The notes beneath the pieces are model-generated. The model saw only the letters and a program-made list of their open reading frames with translations, was not told the origin of the DNA and searched no databases. Made by a program: the position numbers and the translations under genes. This document shows, piece after piece, positions 56,410-64,000 of a stretch of 64,000 bases of DNA. The DNA is taken from NCBI GenBank assembly GCA_000818945.1, contig KN805398.1:322166-386165 (forward strand), in the 5' to 3' direction. Numbering within the stretch: position 1 is the first letter of the stretch; every line of letters starts with the position of its first letter. This DNA comes from Schizochytrium sp. CCTCC M209059 (lineage: Eukaryota > Sar > Bigyra > Thraustochytrida > Thraustochytriidae).

Positions 56410-57510
56410 TTAGAGGGTGACACCAAGCTGCGTGGCCATGACGGCCATGACCGTGTACATGCGAGCCTCTGCCTCGTCGAAAACGACGGAGCGGTCAGAG
56501 TAAAAGACCTCGTCGGAGACCTCCTCCGGGTGGCGCGGGAGACAGTGCATGAAGATCCAGTCATCGGCAGCGCCACCCTTGGACATGAGCTCCGAGTTGA
56601 CCTCGTAGCCCTCGAAGGCCTTGATGCGCTTGGCGGCCTCCTCTTCCTGGCCCATGCTGACCCAGGTGTCGGTGACGACAATGTTGCAACCGGCAACGCC
56701 CTCGATAGGGTCTGCGCCAACCCAGATGTCAGTGCCAAATTTTTGTGCAAGGGCCTCGGTGTCTTTCATGATGCCAGCGTCCGGGCGGTAGCCCTCGGGC
56801 GTGCAGATGCGAAGGTTGACGCCCATTGGCGGAGCAGCAAGCATGAGATCGTGGAGGACGTTGTTTCCGTCGCCGACCCAGGCCAAGGTCTTGCCCTTGA
56901 CATTCTCGGGACCAAAGCGCTCCTGGATGGTCATGAAGTCCGCGAGGGTCTGCAGGGGATGGTGCATGTCGCTGAGAGCATTGATGACGGGAACGGTGGC
57001 GTGCTCAGCGAGCTCGTGCACGGTGTCGTGGCCGAAAACGCGCGCGAGAATGAGCGAGTTGAAGCGGGAGAGCACAAGGGCGGAGTCCTTGATGGTCTCG
57101 TTGACGCCAAGCTGGACGTCCTGCGAGGAGAGGAAGAGCGGGGAACCGCCGAGAAGGTTCATGCCGGTTTCGGTGGAGACGCGGGTGCGGGTGCTGCGCT
57201 TTTGAAAGATGCAGGCCACGGACTTACCGTGGAGGGCCTGGGGCACCTTTTCGGCCTTGACGAGATCCTTGAGGTGCCTCGAAAAGGCGAGGATGGCCTC
57301 GAGTTCCTCCTTGGAGTAGTCATCGACGCGCATCAGATGGCGACCCTTGACGGCCTCGAGGGTCTTGCGGTGTTCCTGCGTGTACTCGGCGGGGCCGCTC
57401 GTGGAAAGCGCGCGCCACGCGAGCCGCGTCGTCGTCGTCGTCGTCGTCTTCGTCGCCGCCGCCTGTGCGGGCCGCGTCGCCTTGGCGAGCGCCTGAATAC
57501 CTTGCATCAT
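56410..57510 (-). CDS. OTC: Ornithine carbamoyltransferase, mitochondrial
   Basis: It catalyses carbamoyl phosphate + ornithine to citrulline + phosphate in arginine synthesis. The frame starts at ATG 57510 and ends with TAA at 56410-56412, 366 residues, normal for a eukaryotic OTC with a leader. Residues 1 to about 38 are rich in Ala, Thr, Lys and Arg without acidic residues, as in a mitochondrial transit peptide. Residues 22-28 are a Thr run encoded by ACG-type triplets. Signature motifs are intact: carbamoyl-phosphate-binding STRTR at 106-110, HPLQTLAD at 184-191, GDGNN at 213-217, ornithine-side DTWVSMGQE at 281-289, and HCLPRH with the catalytic Cys at 322-327. The C-terminus EARMYTVMAVMATQLG is typical. 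The identification is secure; mitochondrial location is inferred from the leader. Confidence 0.97.
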   Translation of the reverse strand: MMQGIQALAKATRPAQAAATKTTTTTTTRLAWRALSTSGPAEYTQEHRKTLEAVKGRHLMRVDDYSKEELEAILAFSRHLKDLVKAEKVPQALHGKSVACIFQKRSTRTRVSTETGMNLLGGSPLFLSSQDVQLGVNETIKDSALVLSRFNSLILARVFGHDTVHELAEHATVPVINALSDMHHPLQTLADFMTIQERFGPENVKGKTLAWVGDGNNVLHDLMLAAPPMGVNLRICTPEGYRPDAGIMKDTEALAQKFGTDIWVGADPIEGVAGCNIVVTDTWVSMGQEEEAAKRIKAFEGYEVNSELMSKGGAADDWIFMHCLPRHPEEVSDEVFYSDRSVVFDEAEARMYTVMAVMATQLGVTL

Positions 57511-58206
57511 CTTCTTCTTGTTTCGACCGTGCGCGCCGCGCGCTTCGTGCCCGTCGCTCTAGCTCGCGCTGGCCCCGTCTGCGCTGTCCGTCCGTCCGTC
57601 TGCCTGCTTGCCTGCCTGCCTGCCTGCCTGCCTGCGCAGCTGTCGGAGGCCTGGCGGGCGAACGAGTCGAAAGCGGTCTGCTCGCTCGCCTGCACAAAGC
57701 TGCCGCCTCCTCGCATTGCACTGCGCTGCACAATTGCATCCATCCTATCCTCCTTGCTTCCTTCCCCCTCCTGGCCGTAGTACGCTCTCTATAGCTAGCT
57801 AGCTAGCTGCCACAGCACGCCGCGGCAACGTGCCGCGCTGCACAACAACTCGTGCTCCTTCCTCCTTCTCGACGCCGCTCCCCGCTTTCCTCCCCGCTCC
57901 TGCTCCGCTCTGCTCTGCTCCGCTCTGCTCTGCTCCGCGAGCTCGCGTCGCGCTCGGGGCGCGCGGGGAGAGAAGCCTCGGCGGCGCCGCGCATCTTCGC
58001 AGCCGCTGCCTCGCGAGAGAGAGATGGAGAGAGAGATCGATTGGCTAGATTAGATTCACCTAGATCAGGATTAGATCAGAGCAGAGCAGATCACGGGGGA
58101 GGCCAGTAGGTGGACACTAGGCTACGCTATGCGTAGCGCCAGATGGCGCCAGTTGCTCTTGATAGCATGGCAGCCTTTGGGCGTAGCGTAGCGTAGCGCG
58201 CGCAGC
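57511..58206. promoter_or_regulatory. Divergent intergenic region, repeat-rich
   Basis: It lies between the starts of the OTC and RRM-protein genes. Simple repeats are CCTG/GCCT at about 57600-57634, TAGC at about 57791-57808, CTCTGCTCCG iterations at about 57898-57940 and GAGA at about 58015-58040. TAGATTAGATTCACCTAGATCAGG-like iterations lie at about 58045-58080. Just upstream of the RRM start is a perfect palindrome, GCTACGC-TAT-GCGTAGC at 58121-58137, and GCGTAGC recurs near 58183-58197. No gene is seen. Confidence 0.55.
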
Positions 58207-59622
58207 ATGAGTGGCACCAGAGACGAAACGCGGGAGGCTTGGGAGCGCGCGGCGACCATGTCTGCGAACGACCTGGAGGCGCTGCTGGACTACGAGGAGG
58301 ACGAGGACGAGCAGCAGCAGCAGGAGCAGCAGCCGCAGCAGGAGCGGCAGCCGCAGCCGCAGCAGGAGCAGCGGCAGCGGGAGGAGCCAAAACTCGAGGC
58401 CCCGGCTGCGACGCCCGCGGCTGCGCGGGCGTCGGCGTCTGCGGCGCGAGGCGAGGAGGGAGCGGGCGCGGACGCAGGCGCGGACGCAGGCGCGGATGCA
58501 GGCGCTGCGCTGCGCGCCAAGCTGCTGGCGAAGAAGCAGCGCGCGGAAGAAGCCGAAGCCAAGCAGACCTCGTCGTCGTCCTCGCTCGCAGGCCTGGCAG
58601 ACGCCGTGGCGAACGCGCGCAAGCGGGCGGCAGAGAAGGGAGACGCGCACGCGGATGCGGGTGGAGAACAGCACGCAGATCGAGCAGATGCGGACGAAAA
58701 CAAGCCTCTCCCAGCGGCGGCGGTCATGGCCTCGGCAGCGCGTGCTCGAGCTGCGAAAGCGGCCTCAGCAACGCTGTACGTGACTCATATTCCTCGGGAG
58801 CAGTTCGAGGAGGAGAAGCTACGGTCTCACTTTGCAAGGTACGGCGCCGTGTCCAAGATAGACTTTGTTACGGAGGACTCGTGTCTGATAGTCTTCGAAA
58901 ACGTGGGCTCGGCCGGCAAGGCGTTCGTGAACCGCGCTCCGGTCTTTAAGAATCCAGCCATCCGCGTCTTCAGGGTTCCAGACCACGAGGTCGCGGACCG
59001 AGCGAAGGCGTTGGCCGCGGCAGTGGCGAGTCCCAATCGCAAAGTTGTGGCGGCTTCGAAGCCAAGTGAGGGCACCGCGGGCGTGAAGAAGAAGGCCGGG
59101 GAGACGAGCGGCGCGGATGCAGGCCAAAAGACTGCAGCATCATCAGAAACCGAAATAGCCGTCGATGAGGACGATTTGTACGGAAATATCAGTATGAGCG
59201 GGGGCCCTGCGGAGGGCGGAAATCTTGCAGGCTCAAATTCGGCTGCAGACGCAGCAGGGCCAGGACGGCGGCCCGAGAAGCGAACGTGGAGTCGGGCAGG
59301 GTTGGCAAACATGAACGACCCGGGTGTGATTCGAGCGAAAATAAAGGAGAAGCAGGCGATGAAGCAGCTTGGTGCCGCGCGAGAGCAAGTGACGACCTTG
59401 ATGCAAGATTTGGACAAACAAAAGCAGCAGTTCAAGATGATGGGAACGGATGCCAAGACGATTGGAAAAGGTCTTCGAGCGGAACTCATGTCAAACATTA
59501 GTCTCCTCATGGCGCAGTTACGACATGCAAAAGCCTCGATTGAGAACGCCAAGGCCGGGGTGACCAGGGCGAAGAAGGAGGTTCAAACAGCAGTCGAGGC
59601 GTCCAAGGCGGGATCATCGTGA
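58207..59622 (+). CDS. RRM and coiled-coil RNA-binding protein, possibly RBM26/27-like
   Basis: The ATG at 58207 opens a 471-residue frame ending TGA at 59620-59622. A short acidic segment (LLDYEEDEDE) and a Gln-rich stretch (about 36-60) come first. An Ala/Gly/Asp repeat region (GADAGADAGADAG) and a Lys/Ala region follow. An RRM-like fold lies at about residues 190-258: LYVTHIPRE as RNP2-like strand, LRSHFARYGAV, then CLIVFENVGSAGKAF in the RNP1 position. RNP1 is weak and lacks the usual aromatic pair. The C-terminus from about 375 is a coiled coil (AKIKEKQAMKQLGAAREQVTTL ...), an arrangement like RBM26/RBM27, which take part in nuclear RNA decay. I see no CCCH zinc finger, so the orthology is tentative. 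Location is probably nuclear. Confidence 0.72.
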   Translation: MSGTRDETREAWERAATMSANDLEALLDYEEDEDEQQQQEQQPQQERQPQPQQEQRQREEPKLEAPAATPAAARASASAARGEEGAGADAGADAGADAGAALRAKLLAKKQRAEEAEAKQTSSSSSLAGLADAVANARKRAAEKGDAHADAGGEQHADRADADENKPLPAAAVMASAARARAAKAASATLYVTHIPREQFEEEKLRSHFARYGAVSKIDFVTEDSCLIVFENVGSAGKAFVNRAPVFKNPAIRVFRVPDHEVADRAKALAAAVASPNRKVVAASKPSEGTAGVKKKAGETSGADAGQKTAASSETEIAVDEDDLYGNISMSGGPAEGGNLAGSNSAADAAGPGRRPEKRTWSRAGLANMNDPGVIRAKIKEKQAMKQLGAAREQVTTLMQDLDKQKQQFKMMGTDAKTIGKGLRAELMSNISLLMAQLRHAKASIENAKAGVTRAKKEVQTAVEASKAGSS

Positions 59623-59784
59623 TGTGATGTAGGTATAGAAACAAAAGGTTATGAAGGTCAACAGGCCGGACGAGATTTTCCTGGTTGTAAAGTTTGTCAT
59701 GATATTGAACAATGGTAGAAATCCAAAATTGTAAAAAGAGTAGAAAATGTAAATCAGGAGAGGTCAAACAAAAGTGCGCGCGCG
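59623..59784. other. Short convergent 3' intergenic region
   Basis: About 160 bp separate the two gene ends. The sequence is AT-richer with no visible gene, and must contain the 3' UTRs of both genes. Confidence 0.6.
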
Positions 59785-60267
59785 CTAAGACTTGCCACCG
59801 CGTTTGCGCATGCGTCCAGGATCATTCATATCTCCATGCTGTCGTTTTGTCTGTCCGAACGATGATGACGATGATGGGTTTAGGTTTCCGTATCCTCCTT
59901 GCGCCTGCGACCAATTTTTGAAATCAAAGTTCTGACCTTGAAGCATGCCCAAGTTCTGCTGCTGGGGGTTGAGCATTTGGGAGGATAAGAGGTTGTTCTG
60001 CATCGGCTGCTGTTGTTGTTGTGAAGAGTGCTGGTTTGGGTCTTGTTGTTGTTGTTGTTGTTGTTGTAAGATCTGTTGGAAAGGCAACTGCATACCAGAG
60101 AGCTGAGAGGATCCCTGCGTGTTGGTATTGCTGAACTGGCTGTTGGAGTTATCGTTCGAATTCGGCTGCTGCTGCTGCTGCTGCTGCTGCGGTATTCCGG
60201 CAAATTGTTGCATGGAGGGAAACTGACCAGCGAGATGGTTGGACTGTTGTTGATGCTGCTGATGATG

Positions 60268-60303
<36 letters not shown>

Positions 60304-62382
60304 GGCCGCTTGTAGAATTGACGAGAATCCTGAAGTGCCCATCACTCCCTGAGGCTGCTGCTGCGGTTGTTGCTGCTGATCCTGCTGTCGAGCCGCGTGA
60401 AGAATGAGGTTTGCAGGAAAGCCTGAGTTCTGGGTCAGGTCGTTCTTTGACTGCGACGTGTTTTGCATGGACGATGAAAATGACGACTGCATACCAGCCC
60501 GCAATGCATCGATCGCGGATTGCTGATTGCTTGTGTTATTCCTGTCGTTGTTGTTGTTGTTGTTGTTGTTGTTACCGTTGTTGTTATTGTTGCTGGGGCC
60601 ACTGGTATTGCTACCGCTGCTGGCATGGCGCTGCGGCTGCAAATACACTGTCTGGTAGCCACTCCCCATGGATACCTGAACGGGTACAAGCTGTTGTTGT
60701 TGTTGATTGCCATTGTTGCTGTTCTGTGCCTGAGCCTGGGACACGGGCGCCCACTGCCATTGTTCAGGCCCCACTTGCACAGGAACAAAGTTCTGGTTCG
60801 AAGGATTCTGTGAGAGCATGGTGGACATCGGGTTTGACACAGATGTCCACATGTTGTTGTTGTTGTTGTTGTTTATTGACGGATCTGAAGACATCAACGA
60901 GCCTTGCTGATGTTGCTGTTGTTGTTGTTGCTGCTGCTGCTGATGCCGCCCTTGCGTTCCCGAGACAGGTGGATGAGACCCCGAGATGGACGAGTCGCGT
61001 CGGTCACGTGGCCGACGCTGCTGATTTGCGGCGGAGACCTCGCGCGCGTTGTTCTGGGCCGCAGAGTTACTGCTCTGGCCGGAGTTGCCACTCATAGGCC
61101 CCGACTGCGCGCTACTGGCGTCCGATTCCGCGCCGTTGCCTGCACGATCGCCAGAGCTTGACCCAGACCCTGATCCATGTGCGGCTTCGTCATCACCATC
61201 TTCGTTCCCATCATCCTTGCTTTTCCTCGCCTGAGATTTCGAACGCGAGGACTTGACCCTTTTGGACTCACCCCTTTGCTTTGAGGAGCGATGGGCATCG
61301 TCTCGAGAAGAGTCGGACCCTGAGTTGCTTCCGGAAGAGGATTGATCGCTGCTGTCACTATCGGAATGGCGCTTGTTTTTGGCTCTTGAGGCCCCTTCAA
61401 GAGACCGCTGGCGAGCTGCGTTCGATTCTGCGTTTGTGCCCCAGTAATGTAGAAACCGTGGAGAGTCCTGCACGACCATGCGGCGTAGACTGGACTTTGT
61501 GGGGTTCATGGTGATGTCGTTTCGCGCAACGAGAGCAAAAATGTATCCTTCCAGACGGTAGGTGAGGCGTGTGGCTTCGTCAAGGTTTCGGGACTTTGTT
61601 TTTCGTGGCAAGGCCTGCATTTTGCGTGCGACGAAGCCGCGGAGGGGATCGCGCGTGGACCACCATACGACGCCTTGGCCAAAGTCTTTGTACTTGACAC
61701 TAAGTTCTCGTCCTCTGCCTTTTGTTGCGGGATTTCGATCACGCGTGCGAAGTCCGAGAATGTAAAAGGATTTGGGAGTGAAGCCATCGAAGGCATCCGT
61801 GGGGACGAGAATAGGAGAGGCTGTCGTGCGCACGGGAATGTCATATCTAAAAATGCCTCTGTGTGCGTCGGCGAGGAATTGAACGATGTCATCGTTGCTC
61901 ATCTGGCTGGTCATGCTACTATCTGAGGCCTGAAAGTGTTGTGGAGCTTGCTGAAGCGTTTGCAGCTGGGGCTGGCCGCCTTGCTGGGTGAAGGAGAGAG
62001 GTATGCCGGACATGTCCATGGTCCCGATTTGCATGCCTGCCGGATGTCCCCCGGTTGCGGCGGAGGACCCGAGGCCGGCGGCGGCGAGGGCGTACATGTC
62101 CTGCTGTGAGAACTGCTGGGGTTGTTGTTGTGTATGAATTTGCTGTTGAAAAGGTAACTGCCCCACGAGCTGCATCCCATGCTGCTGCTGCTGCTGCTGC
62201 TGCTGTGGCTGTTGTTGAGGTATTGAGCCCATCATTGTGAACGGCATGCCGGCCATCCCCATGGACTGCGGCTGCTGCATCAACTGTTGTTGCATGTGTT
62301 GTGGTTGCTGCGGCTGCGGCTGCGGCTGCTGCTGTTGCTGCTGCTGCTGCATCAGTTGCGCATCGTTGACGTTTTGGTTCAT
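59785..62382 (-). CDS. Gln/Asn-rich protein with unrecognised conserved-looking core
   Basis: One 865-codon frame runs from ATG at 62382 to TAG at 59785-59787. Residues 1 to about 155 and about 470-860 are dominated by Gln and Asn runs, interspersed with Met, Pro and Ser. Between them, residues about 160-325 have ordinary globular composition (SNDDIVQFLADAHRG, FYILGLRTRDRNP, VVWWSTRDPLRGFVARKM, TYRLEGYIFALVARND, RFLHYWG). A Ser/Asp/Lys/Arg region with likely nuclear-localisation clusters (SKQRGESKRVKSSRSKSQAR) follows. The C-terminus ends in RKRGGKS. I do not recognise the core. The overall style resembles transcriptional coactivators or RNP-condensate proteins, so a nuclear regulatory role is a guess. 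The runs mix CAG and CAA (or AAC and AAT) codons, forming coding microsatellites. Coding status is supported by the long frame and the non-repetitive core. Confidence 0.75.
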
Positions 62383-64000
62383 CGTCTCTTGACTTTTTCT
62401 TTTCTTTTCTTTTCTTTTCTTTCTTCCTCTCTCTCTGGGTTCTTTCTTTCCTTCTTGCTCGAAGGCTGCCCTACGTCACTGGGTCACAGCCTGCGCAGCA
62501 AATCTTACCTCGGCCCGCCTGTGGGAGCTTCTTTGCGTGCTGCTTCTCCTTTTTTCCCCACTGCGGTAAGTATAACCAGCTGAGGCGCGCCGATTAGGCA
62601 CGACTGCGGGGTTCTTCCTCTGGCCCAATGTGGACTGCGAAGAAACTAAACCGACGCGCTGCGGGGCCTCGTTGCGCTAGCGGCGACGGACCTTTTCAAG
62701 GGCCCGACTACTTATTCGAAACCCTACGCACGGAGGGGAGCCGAGGCGCAAGGTTCAGGATGAGGGGAAGGGAGGGCAAGGCCGCCGAGGAAAAAAAAAA
62801 AAAAACCGCTGCCGACGCCCCTGTGATGGATGGACGGCCGGATGGGTATATACGCCCGCTCACTCGCTCGCTCGCACGCACGCACGCACGCACGGACAAG
62901 GATGCTGGTGTGCGCTGCGCTGCGCTGCGCTGCGCTGTGCAGACCGCGTTGTTGCGGCTTCCTGGGTGGTCGGCTGCGCGCCGGAGTGACCGACAGGCTG
63001 GGTGTTTGTTTGTCTGTTTGTCTCTGTCTGTCTGCCAGTGTGGCTGACTGACTGATTGACTAACTGACTGTAGAGAATTGCTACTAGGCACCGAAGAGCA
63101 CAAACAGGACGAGTTGGGAAACCAAGACAGGAAGGAAAGCTAGCGACGCGTCCACGAGACCGCTCTGAGTAGGATCTCTTCCGCGCGAGCTTGCGCTTGC
63201 GAGTTTGCGCTTGCGAGCTTGCGTACGACGGACGAAAGGGGTCACCGCGTAGAGTGGGGTCGGGCAACGACGTACGTACGCGCGCGTCAACCGTAGCGCT
63301 AGCGTGTCAGGAAAAAAAAAAAAAGAGAGACAGAGAGAGAATGAAAAGCGATCTCCGACGTATTCTGTATTTCTCTCTCCTTTGATCTCTCGCCGCACTC
63401 GCTCGCTGGTCTGGACTGCTCTGCTTTGCTCTGCTCTGTCTCGATTGCCGTAGCTGCGCTCAGGTCGACGAGGATCGCTTGATCGATCAATGGATAGCTT
63501 CCGCTCCGAACGAACAAGGGATTAGCGAGTCGCGGGCGGCTTCGGGCAGCAGGACTGCCAGCTTTTTCCCCGCCTTGTGCTCCTCCTTGTGCTCGCCTCC
63601 CTCGCCGGTCTCGCGCCTCTCTCCGCCTGTTTGCGCCTCGCTCGCTCGCCCGCCCGCCCTCGCGGCGCTCTCGCGGCGCTCTCGCCGCGCGCAGCAAGGC
63701 AGAGCAGGCAGGGCAGCGCAGGGCAGGGCGAGGCTAGGCTGGCGCGTGGAATCAACGAGGTGATCAGCCCAAACAGGGCGGAGCGGAGGCGGCCTCGCCT
63801 GGCCTGGCCTAGTCTAGCCTCGCCCGCCGCGGCAGGCCCCGCGCGGCTTGGCCGGGGCTCTGACCCGCTGCGCTCGCCCTGGCCTCGCCCTGGCCTCGCC
63901 TCGCCTCGCGCGGAGCGGCCTGGCCGCGCCTCGAGCGGGCGGGCGGGCTCGCGCGCCGCGCAGGGCGCGCAGACGGGAGGGAAGGAGGGAGGCCGAGCTC
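62383..64000. other. GC-rich, repeat-rich intergenic region to the right edge
   Basis: This lies upstream of the Q/N-rich gene and should contain its promoter. Simple repeats include TTTTC units at about 62396-62425, an A15-type run at about 62790, GCAC units at about 62875-62893, CTGCG units at about 62912-62937 and TGTTTGTC units at about 63003-63025. There are GCGAGCTTGCGCTTGC iterations near 63188-63225 and CTCTGCTTTGC iterations near 63417-63440. GGCCTGGCCTAG-like text lies near 63800. Open frames here follow base composition. No supported gene is found. Confidence 0.5.

Overview
The window is eukaryotic nuclear DNA from a protist, most likely a flagellated stramenopile and plausibly a thraustochytrid or other labyrinthulomycete. 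The support is indirect. There is a 14-kb axonemal dynein heavy chain gene, so cells with motile flagella. There is a CBM20-GT20-HAD trehalose-type fusion of a kind I associate with oomycetes and their relatives. A decayed DDE transposase carries a PPHSSDLQPIE-type motif that I recall from oomycete elements. Genes are long, GC-rich and nearly intronless: the only two introns I can place are short-consensus GT-AG introns in one gene. No bacterial operon features are present. The clade assignment is inference.

Layout, left to right. On the minus strand lie two tandem paralogues of a large surface receptor-like protein (signal peptide, seven FG-GAP/VCBS calcium-binding repeats, EGF-like and GCC2/TNFR-like cysteine modules, about nine membrane segments). 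Copy 1 (1-5129) is open throughout and runs off the left edge. Copy 2 (5816-11520) carries extra 219-bp cysteine modules and a single-base frameshift. Next are a membrane-anchored GH3 beta-xylosidase/glucosidase (minus), a divergent three-exon GT95/GT96-like Golgi glycosyltransferase (plus, with an assembly gap in intron 1), a CBM20-GT20-HAD trehalose-6-phosphate synthase/phosphatase-like protein with most catalytic residues replaced (minus), an importin-beta/transportin-like receptor (plus), a 2.9-thousand-residue LNR-REJ-GPS polycystin-1-like membrane protein (minus), an intergenic stretch with a transposase relic, an outer-arm dynein gamma-type heavy chain (minus), an RGG-rich DExH RNA helicase (plus), mitochondrial ornithine carbamoyltransferase (minus), an RRM/coiled-coil protein (plus) and a Gln/Asn-rich nuclear-looking protein with an unrecognised core domain (minus).

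From the GH3 gene onward most neighbours alternate strand. Convergent 3' ends are separated by 160-470 bp. Divergent promoters are GC-rich and full of microsatellites, including about 315 bp of perfect CAAG repeat. Functionally the window is a mixture: cell-surface receptors and wall or matrix carbohydrate enzymes, flagellar motility, RNA metabolism and arginine synthesis. I see no gene cluster acting as one pathway. The strongest candidates for undescribed biology are the expanding receptor pair, the doubly degenerate starch-binding trehalose pseudoenzyme, the pore-less REJ-GPS protein, and the conserved-looking core of the Q/N-rich protein.
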